NCBI GenBank assembly: GCA_037074705.1
Contig: CM073591.1
Span: forward strand, 165,304,032-165,368,031
Length of the DNA stretch: 64,000 bases
Source of the DNA: Zhengitettix transpicula
Lineage: Eukaryota > Arthropoda > Insecta > Orthoptera > Tetrigidae
Reading direction: 5' to 3'
Under the pieces are notes generated by a model. The model saw nothing but the letters and a program-made list of their open reading frames with translations, was not told the origin of the DNA and searched no databases. This document shows positions 12,141 to 24,731 of this stretch, in pieces. Made by a program: the position numbers and the translations under genes. Positions within the stretch are counted from its first letter, which is position 1. Each line of letters begins with the position of its first letter.

Positions 12141-14216
12141 ATCATCACTGCTTTTGACTGTATTTGGCTATCGATCCGTTTATTTAAATATTTTTTTTGA
12201 AATTTGAGTTTCGCATTTTTGTATCCGATATGTTGACATAATCTGCACGCATTGGGCGCACTTTTTTTTTTCGCAGCGATCAATTTTATACGTTGTATAA
12301 TTCAGTTCCTTCACCATCTCAACCTACCTTTCTTACCTTAACTACACAACTATATAAAATTCCGGATGTCGCAATACTTCTTCCCCGCGTCACCAAGAGC
12401 GTCGATTTCCAGTCTTCTGGGAATTCCATTCCCTTGCCACAAAGTTAATGCAAGCATTAGGTTGCAAGACTTGATTTGGTAGTTGTCTTTCTAGGTCTAG
12501 ACTGAAACCAACTTCGGATTAATGATCCTGCTGTTCTGTTTTCTCCGCCTCTGACGACCAGGGTCGTCAGTTACAGTTCATTTTTATTTTGTTCGCTGAT
12601 TATTTATCACATTTTAATTTTTATCATCATATTGCATCTTCTACTTTTTGTTTCTTAATTGATGTTAGCTCCTGTTTTTATCTAGAATGGAAGACGGTAA
12701 ACACAAAATTCACGTATTTTTGTTAAGCCTAAATTTAAATATTTCCCAAATTCTTTCCTTGAAATAGCGTAATTTTCAAATCCTCACCAGCCTCCTTATA
12801 ACTTTGCCCTCCGTTTATTTTTAATCCAAACGTCTCGCCAAGAAACTCCCTTAAATCATCTTTTGTCTTTGACAACGGGACAAATGGATCGTTGAGTAGT
12901 TTCTTCACCTTGAACTTTAAAACAAATTGTGGTACGTTCTAAAAATTAACTAATTTATCATTTTGACTGCTGAGACTAATAACGTAATCTTTTGACAGTT
13001 TAGGAATGTTTTGCATTGGGTCGTATGTGTTCTTGTAAATTTCTAAGTAATTTAAGATTTTTGTAATTGATTTGTTTATATGTTACATTTCTAGAAGAAA
13101 AATTGAACGTTATCAGGGAGGGGGGTCTGAAGATGTTCAGAGGAACGGTATTATGATAAATCTATCTGTTTTCCTGGTATTTAGATAGACCGGCTGTATG
13201 AGCAACACTATTTTTTTTTTACAAATCATTATTAATTCCTTGAAAACTACATTGTAGAACATTCTTCCGCGTCTCTAAACTCTGTTAAGATTATCAGGCG
13301 GCCTCAGTTAAGCTGAACATGACCGTTAGTAATGTTAAATACTTTCGCTACACTATAATTGAAAATCTCGTTGTATGCTAGACTTTGGTTCTTATCACTG
13401 TAAGGTGATAAATGAAACACTTCGCATGGAAACACGAGATTCGAAATCAGTCTAGTTCTCATTGTTAGACCGGGACTTGTGATTTTGTATAGGATACTTG
13501 AATCTAATCCACTTGCTTTCGAGACCTTTCCGATACCAAAATCTTACAAAATTGGTCTGCCATGGGAAATGGGAGACCTAGGACAACCGGTAAGCAAGGA
13601 TTTGCAATATTGCATAGATTTATCGTTTGTGATACCATAAACCGAGTAATGTTAGTATGCACCCAAACTCAATTCACATGAGTAATTTTTCTTCGACCGA
13701 GAATGTGAAAGTTTTTATTCTTATAGAAAACTTATCACATATCTTTGCGTTTATGGGACATGTCTAATGACAATTCCACGTGTAGTAATGCCATTGCCGG
13801 TCATGAACCACAAAAAAAAATTACTGCAATACTGTCTTGAAATTTGCTATAGGCGTGAGTCTTTAGGCGTTACTTTCATTCACACTAATTTTATATTCCA
13901 ATGCAGTGTATCTTTCTGTTACCATTTTCGGTCTCATGAAGGAATAGCTACGAAGTCATCCTTATGAAGCGATGGAGACATCCGATGTCTTCATGAAAGA
14001 ATTTAAAGTTTTCCGCGTTGGAGAGGAAACGTGTCCAGCTGATTGGGAACATTGTATATGTAGTAATAAAGAGAAATTGTCAGTAGAATGAGGCACTGAA
14101 CTCTGGTTTTAAATAATAGTAATATTGCCTTTGTTAAGAACTTTGATATTATTAACGTAGCTATGACGGAACTATTTTTTACTCGACGATATCTATATTG
14201 GGAGAAAAATTTGCTC
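12141..14216. other. Non-coding DNA with one perfect short hairpin
   Basis: No gene was recognised. At 12551-12570 there is a perfect 9-bp inverted repeat with a 2-base loop (CTGACGACC-ag-GGTCGTCAG). Confidence 0.4.
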
Positions 14217-14512
14217 TTAAGGCTCGTTTACACCAAATTCTGTCAACATATTTTTGTCACCAGCAATGTTGAGCAACAAAACATGACAACAAATGTTGTC
14301 AGGAAGGTCAGAAGTGTTGCAGGTAGCTCAATTGACCTTCCACCTGTTTAAAGTGTCCAAGTTACATTTTTACTCGTTTAACTTAACTCAAATGTAAAAT
14401 ATTGGGATTAAATTTTTAAGAATAAATAAATTTAAAAAAGTATGCTCTTGAATTCTCCTAAAAGTTGATGTTGGCAATATTTTTTCCAACTCCGGTGTAA
14501 ACACAGCTTTAC
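14217..14512. mobile_element. Small MITE-like element with terminal inverted repeats
   Basis: The left end, 14221-14234 (GGCTCGTTTACACC), is mirrored by GGTGTAAACACAGC at 14494-14507. The left end follows TTAA (14217-14220) and the right end is followed closely by TTAC, compatible with an eroded TTAA target duplication (as for piggyBac-type elements), though other TA-type targets are possible. The interior (about 290 bp) has no coding capacity and holds a palindrome TGACAACAAATGTTGTCA near 14283. It is non-autonomous. Confidence 0.5.
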
Positions 14513-16549
14513 ATATACAAAAACGGTGTGAATAGGAACTTGTATGAAAATTAGCAAACTATAATAGCAGGTCTATATTAATTAATTTGTACGCTAAACT
14601 CAGAATATTCTGCTTCTTTGAAATATAAAGAAGAATGTAATGGATTCATAATAATGAAAAAAATTAAATTTTTTGAATTCATAAACTATATTATTCGTCA
14701 GTTGAACGGTATTATTTTGAGACTATAGTCCGGCACAGCTTGCAAGGCTGTCGTCTGCTGCCACGGCGCAGAAGAGATGAGAACATTAGCTAGCGACGTT
14801 GCCACACACAACTGGCAAGCACATTTATATTATAAAGCGTGTACGGCCACTGAGAAAGTGCACTACACGTTGCATGTGTCTTTTCTTGCTGTGTGAGTAC
14901 GCGGCAATCAGAGTTTCACGCGTTATTTGACATTTTGCTGGTTCTCATCCTTTAGAGTTTTCTTATTTAAGTGCCATTTCTCTGATTTGCTAATGGTACA
15001 CTAGCCTCCTTCCGTGGGTTGTATATATATATATGTGTATTCTACCCTCACCTAATTTAACTAAAACAATTCATAAACTATGTAAAAACTACAATAATTC
15101 GTTCCACACCTTACACAATTTCGTTTTCTACTCAAATATCTGCATTGAACAGTCAGGGCGAGGAGGTGAGGGGCTTCTTCGCATCCAGCCGAGCGAACTG
15201 CTTCCGCATATAAGAGGGGAGGAAATTATAATAGATTAATAATAAAGCCAGCAACAAACGGGTCACTACTTGTGTTTGTATACGCTCCGGAAAACGGACA
15301 ATTGTTAGACACGGTATTTAAATGTTTCCTCTTTTCATTGTATGAAATTATCATTTTTTTTAGTATTATTATTTTATCCCTGTCTACGTTGCTCTGTATG
15401 AATATTCTCTAGCTCTGTAAACTGACCTACTTCTCGAAATAAGTTTAGGGGACATATGAACAATATTCTCTCTCAATTGGATTCAAAGGAGCAGTATATC
15501 GGCGGAATAGAAAAATATGAAGTGGATATATGATAGTAGTCCTTACTAATTCCTAAAGTTATATGTTTCCTATGCTACTTGCCTAAGTTTCTTGTGTCTG
15601 AGAAACTACACGTGATTACAGTATCTTTAACCTGGTTTTAAAACGAACGCTGCTACTACATATTACGTAAAGAATACGTTTTTCCTTGTTTTCAAAAATT
15701 GTATCGTTTTTTTCTATGAATACGGAAAATGCAGGTAGATAAATCTTATTTTGTTGCTGAGAAAGTTCGAGGAATAAGCGTATATGAAACAGGAATATTT
15801 TTTTCATGTTTATTCTAGTAATTTTGAGTTTGTAACCTGGTTTGTGCGGTGTTTAGAGTTACTTTGCAGCACTCAAATCAGTTCAGTTGGGGTCTTTAAC
15901 TTGCGGGGCCTACTTAAGTTATACAGAGGCTGCTTCTCGACGTCCCTTAGGCCACCCGGAAATCGAAACTTCTGGCATCTCTCGTTGTTCATGTCTCGCT
16001 AATGGCTTTTTCTCTCTACAGTGCTTTGCTGGTAAACGCTTTCACATTTAAACCTCAAGAATGAAATAACATCCTTAGAGTTTATAATGTGAGAAATGAA
16101 TTTTTGTTTCTAAAGTTTTTCAAAGATAAATAAATGAATGATCAAAATACAGCCTTGTAAAGAATTATTTTTGTGGGCTGGGTTTTTACGTTAAATCAAA
16201 ATAAATATTTGACCAATAAAGAAATTTTATAAGTTTATTAAAGTTAAACATGAAAACTCTTATCTCAGGCACCTGTGGTTTTTACATAGAAGAGATCTGC
16301 TACCCATACCAAATGCATACCGCTGTTCTGTGTTGTGTTGCCTGCTGTAGCTCTCTTACCGACGTCTGCGTATCTCACAGCCGGCAGAACGGGTTAAGTG
16401 CAGTGTTGACTCAGTGGTTGATTGCTGGCAAGCCGTCGTACTAAATTGTGTGGTGCTATTCTGTGAACTCTTCACTAACAAATTGTGGCCCCTTTCTCAC
16501 GACGATTATGCCTCGAACTATATCAGAGACAACAACTTTACGGAGCCTC
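14513..16549. other. Non-coding DNA
   Basis: No recognised gene. The part from about 16180 may already belong to the LTR-like repeat that is clearly recognisable from 16550. Confidence 0.35.
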
Positions 16550-16920
16550 TCTTAATCACATCCACCAGCTTCGGTGAGCGCAGAACAACTGTCCAGTTTC
16601 AGAAGCTTATCTCCGTCCCCTCCATTATATACTCCCATTCTTTTACTTTTTTCATTGTTAGAAAACTTCGTCGAAATGCTAGTTGACTGATTCTTCCATT
16701 GTCACAAGATTTATAGCACGCAACTGCAGTTCCGTAGTCAACAATGGCTAACTATTCTGTCATGTTGAGGCCAACAATCGAGACAGGACACGAAATTACT
16801 TGAATGGAAATTTTTATCTCCTCCACCCCCACTCACGTGCACGGTTTCGAATTCTCAAGACCACAGCAAACAACACTTCCGAGACAAAGACAAACTTAAA
16901 CCTAAATACACGCGTTACAG
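16550..16920. mobile_element. Fragment of LTR-like repeat, homologous to 48715-49075
   Basis: A run of about 370 bases is colinear with the right half of the (TA)n-bounded element at 48015-49136. Shared phrases include cttaatcacatccaccagct, ttcggtgagcgc, gcagttccgtagtcaacaa, gagacagga, cacgtgcacggtttcgaatt and ctcaagacca. Both end near a cgcRttaca sequence. The two copies differ by many substitutions and small indels, so this is an old, incomplete copy. Small ORFs here are by-products. Confidence 0.7.
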
Positions 16921-19900
16921 CCTAGTACACAGTATTATCCAACCAATCGAACGACATATCTCAGTATCACTGGACAATGTCTTCCAACTACCTCGGCGTT
17001 TGTTGCGCGTATAAGCGTAAACTTTAAGTGACTGATCAATTTTTTCCCATATATACGTTATTGTTTTTTCTACTTCAAAAAATGTACATCGTTGTGAAAT
17101 AAAAAATTCTTCATTATTATGTAAATTTTTGTGTTGATTGAGAAACCAATGATTTAATAGAATATGTAAATACATACTTGACTAGTTTTTTTCTTGATCT
17201 ACGTTGGTGTCTCAACTAAATTCCTTACAATTGAAGTTTCAAGGTCCCAGTTTCTTGTTTTCGGGCGAATATCACCTCTCTTATTCGGTTCTTTGGCACC
17301 TCCTCAATTCGCTTGTTAAATTAATAATTTTTCAATTTCTCTGGGGTATTTTCCCTATCTAAATATTGAACCGGAATTGTTACTTTCCAACGGCAGTAGT
17401 CGTGTGTGCAAGCCTTCGACGAATTTTATAAGCCTGTCCTTATTCGCGGTTGGCGGACTTGTGTGGAATCACGTCGACACTTTGAAACGTTGCACAACAT
17501 TGTCAAATGTTTTCCATTCTCTCGGGAAAACACTGACACGCGGTTTTGGTTCTTCCGACATTCGTAATTTGTCTGAGAACTCAGGAAACATCTGGATATA
17601 AAACGTCGGTTTTTTTGTTGTTGTTAGCGTTGACTAGGTTTAAACGTGGAATTGCAATAACTATTTCATTTTATAGGCCTACACAAATCTCATCATTTGA
17701 TTAATGTTTGAAACTTTCTTGCAGAATAATTTCACTATATATTGCATTCTTTATCCATTACATTTTATTTGGTTTATTTATTTACGCTGAATCTGTATCC
17801 TATTCTCGTAAAGAATTTAAAATGTTTCACGATCTATTCATAAGAATATACAGTACAGAATATTAAAACGTGCACTCTTATGCTCAACAGTATGCGACAG
17901 TACAAAGAATGCGGATAATGGAAATCTTAATGCTCCAAAAACAAATATTCTCACATTAAGTACATACGACCATTAACAACGGTTCTACCTCAGAAAGAAT
18001 AGACACACACTTAGTAAATGTTTCGTCAGTCGATTGTGAGAAACTGTGACGAAACTGTCCATCCGGTTTCACACCAGTTCTTTGAACTTCAAACCAATTG
18101 ACACGTTAATTTAGAAAATAAGAAATTAGTTCTAATTTAACGCGTCTCTTTATTTGAGTTAACTATTTTGAAGGTGAACGTCGATCTTAATATTGATAAC
18201 CATACATTTTTTTCTATCGTCCAAGAATACGGGTTTTTATAATTATAAATCAATTTCCATTTTCATTTGTAACAAGCACTGCTGAATTTCAGGACGAACC
18301 GCGTGTGATACTTCTTGGTTGCTTTATAAAAAAGTTTAATAGTGCCTAAATATCTCTTTAGGTACACAATTTTAACTTCTCCGAAATGAACAGTACGTAA
18401 ATCGTCCGTTAATACCAAGTTACTTCATTGTCCGGTTTATCTTTGACGCGGCTATACACATCTAGACATTAGCGTGTAAAGTCCTTTGGTTTGTAGAAGT
18501 TATCGTTGACCATCCTGACACTCGTGTCCAAAGTTTTGTGTGAGTAAGGAAGGCAGCTGGTGATTAACTGTGCGTTCGGAGTTATGAACGATCACAATCG
18601 TCGATTTTACAGAAATACTAATATGTTTCAGACATGAACACACGCCTAAAATTCTAGTTTTTAAATACTCTATAGGGATAGGAATCGTTTTCGGTAAATT
18701 ATATTTCGCTCTGAAATCAGCTTAGTTTAAGAATTTATTTCGGTTTCTCAGTAAGCATAATGACGGCCGAGCGGTTATAATTACGTGCAGAACTATTTTA
18801 AAACTATAAAAAGCAAAAGACATTTAGCACTGTCTCAAGAAACCTGTTACTCGGCGGCTGTTACAAGTCCTTTGATTGAAATGGAAATGTAAAGCGGATA
18901 TCAAGCGTGTGACTGCTTTATGTCACTCTACCCCGCAAACAATCGCGGAAGTTTACAGTAAAGTTCAAAGTCCATTCTCTTGGCGATTAACCTTCATTAC
19001 CCGCGCTTAACTAATATAACTGATATAATATATAGATTGATGGTAATATCTTCTTTAGCAGTTCCCGATAATGTATCTTTTACTGCATTCCTTTAAAGAC
19101 CTTTATGTATCTGATCTTCCAGACCGAATGTAATAATTTCATACATTCTTGTCGTTCGGCCGTTTCGCTGTTGTGCAGGCTATCGAACAATTGGAACGTC
19201 TTTGGAAGTACGAAAGTAACTTATAACTTAAACTGCAGGATACGCCATTGTATTGACAATCGTGAGAGATCTTGGCACTTGGTATTGGGTTTGGTTAGGC
19301 TAATTCACATGAAGCTATTTCGAGGAATTTATATGAACAGTTTAGATAACAAAAAATCATGTTAGCGGGTCGGGGTTTACATCGTTGAAAGTTTTGTACG
19401 CAGTACAGAAAAAGTACTCATTTTTGGCTGTCAATAGTCGTTAACTAAGAGTCCATTTAATGAAGGATCCTTGAGCTAAAATCTCATTAATCAGCTTTTC
19501 GTCCAGCAATTGACTACGACATATAATAATCTGGACACATTCTAAAGTGAGGGTACTCCCATTGCGTTTTAACCGACCTTTGTAACATGTTTGATAACCA
19601 TTGTCTTGTTTTGGTATGATGAGTCAATGGAAGAGTATTGTACATGCCAGGATAATGAATCCATGTCAGTGAGGGCTTAAAATTGAAAGTCGCTTCAATA
19701 TAATGCCCAACGAGGACCAAGTGAACTCAGCCGAAACGAGTCGAGCGTTACGTCCCGTGAGGTATTCAAGATGCCATTGTGACGCAACAGAGATTGGCTC
19801 TTCTCCCATCTTTAAGGTTGCCAGGCAACAGCTGTTGCGGTTCAAGGTCTATCGACCCTTGAAAGGGAGGTTGCTGCATTAGGCACTTTTCTGTAATCCT

Positions 19901-20151
19901 AAAGAAAAGGGTCTGACCTGAATGAAGTCTACGTGGCATACCTAACAACCCTGAAGCATTTTTTTACGTATTCATACAGGAGATGAAACTGGTTGCAAAC
20001 AAGACGAATATTAAGTGCGTCTCGTAACATTAAAATAACAGTAAGGACCTAAGGGTACATGTATTATAAAAACTAACAGGATTTTTTCAGTGTATTTTAT
20101 AACACATATAGAAAATATTTATTTATTAACAATATAATGAATATTATCACT
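16921..20151. other. Non-coding DNA; a possible decayed coding patch near 19500-19965
   Basis: No recognised gene. On the minus strand, 19500-19965 has two adjacent ORF pieces in different frames with protein-like composition (for example HYPGMYNTLPL), which may be a remnant of an unknown coding sequence. No family could be named. Confidence 0.3.
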
Positions 20152-20180
20152 GTTTCGTCCGTAATTTGGGCCTTCATCAG
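20152..20180 (-). repeat. Hammerhead-ribozyme-like core motif
   Basis: On the minus strand the sequence reads CTGATGA, then 17 bases, then GAAAC: an exact match to the two conserved boxes of the hammerhead core. The interval (A-GGCC-CAAATTAC-GGAC) can fold as helix II with three of four pairs formed (one G-A mismatch), close to the classical GUCC/GGAC arm. Helices I and III and the cleavage triplet could not be defined confidently by eye. Such motifs are known from Penelope-like elements and other retroelements. Self-cleavage is unproven. Confidence 0.45.
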
Positions 20181-20254
20181 GTTAACAATAAAAAATGCTG
20201 ATATTTTCGTCGTATAATTATTTTTCAGAGTCAATGAGGTTAATAGTGTTTCTC

Positions 20255-20400
20255 CCTTTCGGCATGGGAAGGAACCACCCTTACGGGTGGAAAGAGAGGG
20301 CATTTAATTAAAAATAATGCGAAATCAACCGAGATTGGAAGTCGCTTGGTTTAATTCTGACATTCAACATGATAGTGGAACCAAATTTACGCGTACAATC
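20255..20400 (+). repeat. Dispersed repeat family G, copy 1
   Basis: Shares phrases with 53865-54040 and 54265-54450: gcatgggaagg, a short hairpin accaccc-ttac-gggtgg, aaaaataatgcgaaa, caaccgagattgg and tttaattct. No coding capacity. It lies about 75 bases to the right of the hammerhead-like motif, which the other two copies lack. Family unknown. Confidence 0.55.
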
Positions 20401-21485
20401 ATATACACGTGCAGCCAAATGTCGTTCACACGTTTCTTACGATTCATAAACAAACACTGTTTATGTAAAACATCCCTAACAGCGGTATAGTTGGGTGTAG
20501 AAGGGGTGGAGACTCGATTAAAGTACAGCGATTAATCATACCAGTTATGATGAAATTAACATTCCACCGGAGTGGGCCGGGAAAGCTAGAAGAGATAACT
20601 TTTCAAAACAAAGTATCTCTTTATGCTGCTTAAATTACATGTTGACCAAGAGATTAGTGTCGAATTAAATTCTTTCGCGGCTAAGATAAATAAATACCCG
20701 AACAACGCCAGGTATTCCGCTAGTATTTGATAAAATGGTCGTATACACTTATCATATTTTCAATGATTCGGGTTCAAATATTATTTGGTTATTATGTAAA
20801 AGTATATTGAATAAAAAAGCATGCTTCCTTGACTTTTAATCGATTACACATCTGCCAAAGTTTTCAGTTCTTCACCTTGTTTGTGGCTGTATTGTTCTTA
20901 CAGCTTCTATATTCTTATTATATTTTCAGCCAATATTTTAACAACAGAATCAATTATTTTTAGTAATAAATATTTCTGACATTTGGTCTCAAAATTTCAC
21001 TGTCTCGACGCTCGTCCGTAGAACTTTTTTGTATTATGTAGGTGATATGACTGTGACTTTCTTTGTTGTTAAGCTACTATTTTTCTTTAGTACCTAGCAG
21101 GTTTTATACAGCTGTGCGAAGTATGAGTATTGATTGTGTTCCTTAAAATCTATGTTTTGGCGTTTCGAGTTGTGAAATAAGAGAGTTCTTCGCTATAATT
21201 CCAATGATTATTATTTCATAAACGCACTGTAGTCTATAGTTTAGTTGACAAAGCGATTCGTCTTCCACACAAGATTTCATAATAACTTTAAATAATTTAA
21301 GACTTTTGAAGTTTAATTTTTATCTGTTACATTTTTTCAAGAAATATATCAACACAAGACTGCACAAAATAAAATCTCATCTAACAACTCACCCATAAAA
21401 CCTACTGTTTCAATAAATTTTATCATTCTTCCATCCATGAAGAATCTACATTTTAATTCAATCGAATTATTTTAATCGCTCACCA
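20401..21485. other. Non-coding AT-rich DNA
   Basis: No supported feature. The last 130 bases before 21486 may be further decayed Penelope sequence. Confidence 0.35.
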
Positions 21486-21770
21486 TTGATATACATAAAT
21501 CCACCAATTCTTTATAATTTATTAAAAAACTCGAAATATTATGTAAACAAATTAGATGATCATAATGTAAAATACAAACTTTCCTGCAAATACTTTAATG
21601 TTAGTTACATAGGAAAAACAAAAAGGATATTAAAAACTCGCATGAAAGAACATATTTCTAATTTAAAACAACCTTGTGACAAACATTCAGTTCTCAGTAA
21701 ACACGACAACTCAAATAAGCATAGTTTTTATTCGTATTATATTATGCGAGATTATTGTGTAAATTCTTAA
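21486..21770 (+). pseudogene. Penelope-like element remnant, GIY-YIG endonuclease domain
   Basis: The 94-residue ORF matches the C-terminal part of Penelope-like retroelement proteins. A short run resembling the linker (LKNSKYYVNKLDDHNVKYKL) is followed by Cys, then the second half of the GIY-YIG signature as VSYIGKTKR, and then RMKEHISNLKQ with the conserved Arg and Glu-His of the nuclease. The first element, normally GIY, reads VKYKL, so the catalytic site is eroded. A stop follows NS and no RT domain is visible upstream. This is a broken fragment. Domain assignment is by motif recognition. Confidence 0.7.
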
Positions 21771-24662
21771 ATATTAAATTCAATTGTTCATCCATTAATA
21801 CTAGCGTAATATATAGTTTTAACATCTTTAAAAGATATTTGTAAAAGTTAAGTTTCATCGGAAGTATCCGTAAAAGTTATTTTCTGCAATTTCTTTTTGT
21901 TATTTAACTTAAATCAATTACTTATTGTCATAAATGGACAGATTATAAGAAAATTGGGGGTTAATAATAATAATAATAATAAATGTTAAAACCGATACAC
22001 GTAACCTCAGCTACATTTATGACTATTATAAAATAACCTCTTTGGTCTCCTAATGTACATATCTTTTTAATATAATTGTTTCAGCTTATTTGTAGTGCAC
22101 ACCTGGTGGAGCCAACGGATTGAGAAGAGACGGAAAGTTTTCAAAGTTTATGTTAATATACCTATGTGCAAGTAATTTTTGTTTATAATATTTTATGACT
22201 CGTTGGCCATTGTATATTATAAAATAATATCAGTTACAACAATGTAAATTATAATTCATAAAGAATTGGTCGTATTGAAACCTAAGTTCATGTCTTATCA
22301 TTGCTTTCAATTTCGCGTTCCAGTGCAAACAAATGGAAGTCTCCTTATAATTTTCAGTGAATGAAAAACCGGTATCTTAATGACTCTGTAGCAACTTGTG
22401 ATCATAATATTGCAGGGTGCGAGTGAGCTTCTATAATGAGATGCGCATCAACTTCGTAAGATCCTGTTCCACGATGTTTACTAGACGCTCTTACGCAATG
22501 TGGCGCCTGCTTGCCAAGTAGGCTATTAATTGCTGGACACGCAATTATAGGCACCTTGCTCAGAAATTTATTGCGACTGCCAAATAATTGGTCCGGTTGT
22601 CACTTTCACAGCTTTCTCTGTCAATAATTGAAATCTTCTGTAAGCCCATTAATTGGTGGACATTCTTTTTGGACGTGGGTAGTGAAGGTTATAAGGTATG
22701 GCGAATCGGCATTCCTTGGAATGCTTAAACGTCGCAGTGTTGTATTGGAATTGTTCCTCCAATTGCCTGGACAGTAGGTGAAAAGTATTATTTTCTAGCC
22801 CTGTAGTTTACCACAAACAATCGTGTAATATAAAGGTAAATTCAAGGATCCAATGTGTTTTTTTCAAAAAAATTTGCTCGTTTTTTTACTCTTACCTCTG
22901 CAACACCTTAATTCGTCTTGATACAACAGACAGCGGAATTTCAAATTACGTTGATTTTATAATTGTCATCCAGAACAACGCAATTGCTTAGCAACGCCAT
23001 CTGTTTGATTTCTACGCGATAAAATTCTTTGTTGCATAATTAATCTAAACGAAAGCCAATGAATTCTCATTTGGTACCATGGCATTGGCGGATCACTGAA
23101 AAAATACAATTTGGGATACTACTATAAATATATTAAATTATAAATACACGTAGTAGACCTACGTGTTTTGAAGAGAAAATAACTCGTACCCGACCAATTG
23201 GCAATGAAACTATAGTGAAATATTTGGTCTCTAATCTGCCATGCGATTGGTTTCCTCGTGTAACCTCCATGTTTCAGGAAACAGTGGGAATAAGTATCTT
23301 ATTTCACTATAACTCACAATTCATTTATAATATGACCTATTGGAACAATAAAATCAAGAGCAATTCGTTTGGTCACGCACTTCGAGATCCTCATCGAATC
23401 GCAGGATTTTAAGACGTGACGCACATTGTTTGAGCACGTGATATTATGACAAGTTATGGAACTGGGTCACCTTTCTTGAGAGTCCGTAACACCATTACGT
23501 CAGTGGCATTGAACCCATGGACGTCACTGGGATTAAATGATTACAAATTTGGCTACAATATGAATTTAATTTCTTAAATGATTACAATATTATGATTATT
23601 GTTAATTGAGATTTATGATCACCTACCAGGGTTGTGGTGGGTAATGAAAAACTGTGACTTACAGATAATTATGTATTGCTTCTTTTAATATGCTAAATTC
23701 ACTAAAATAAGGTAAAATGTTAAAATTGTTATATGCTTATGGTACGCCTATATTTGTCCCTGTGTAGTGATGGGATCTCGCACTGGACTTCCGGTGAATG
23801 ACGCTGTTTTTTCACGCACTCCTCTTGTAGTGAGTACTTTGTAAATCACGAGACTTCGAATTAAATAGTTAAGTGCAAGCGACTCGCTTAAGTTACAAAA
23901 TATATACGACGCGGTTTCACCCCACACAAAGAAATTTTTCCAAATCAATTATTATTCTTGCCTACTGCATAACAGTGAATTGAGTGTCGTAACACTTTCG
24001 CCACATCCCCAAATCCATCTGACCCTAGACCTTCCCAAATCTTGGCTGTTGGGCAGGCAAACACGTTCGCTGCACACGAATCTATTGCGTCTTTGTCCTC
24101 GAGTAACTAATAATATTTAGAAAACCTATTCCTTACATACTGGATACGACATGTGCTTTCATTCCAACCTCTAAATCATTTTTGAGAAGTGTTGATCTTA
24201 ATATTTGAAATATTCTGGTATTTCATGTGCGCTAGGTAATGGTTCGTTTGGACGATATCCGAAGTCATTAAAATTTAGTAAACTTGTTTTAGCCAAAAAT
24301 GGTTCTGTGATATAGAAACACACGAACGGCACGAATTCTTAAAAGGAACTGAATATAAAAGTTAAATGAAACTATGCGTTGGTCCATAGCAATCTCTTAT
24401 TATCTTCTCTCTGACGTACTTGCGAAACTGAACCGCAATATGATGGTGGTCTAAGGTAGTTTGCAGTTAATGTCAAAATAAGGAAGTAGACATGAAATAA
24501 TTATATACGTGGTCGATGGGAAAAGATTCGCTTTTTATAACCACAGAATCATCGCGGATTTCTACGATCTTCAACCTCAGCATCCCGTCAGGCAACTATG
24601 ACGTGCAGTAGAGCAGGCGCTGATTTTAAGCACCCTTCTGAGAGTTCGTAAGATTTTAAACT
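21771..24662. other. Non-coding DNA
   Basis: A short (AAT)n run lies near 21964-21981. No gene or recognised element was found otherwise. Confidence 0.35.
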
Positions 24663-24666
24663 GAAG

Positions 24667-24728
<62 letters not shown>
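24663..24728. repeat. (TA)n microsatellite
   Basis: About 65 bases of almost pure TA, immediately followed by TTGTAAT, the start of an LTR-like element. Confidence 0.95.

Positions 24729-24731
<3 letters not shown>

Noticed and set aside
19500..19965. Minus-strand ORF pieces with protein-like composition
   Set aside because: Two short frames separated by stops, no recognised domain or splice sites. Mentioned only as a possible decayed coding patch.
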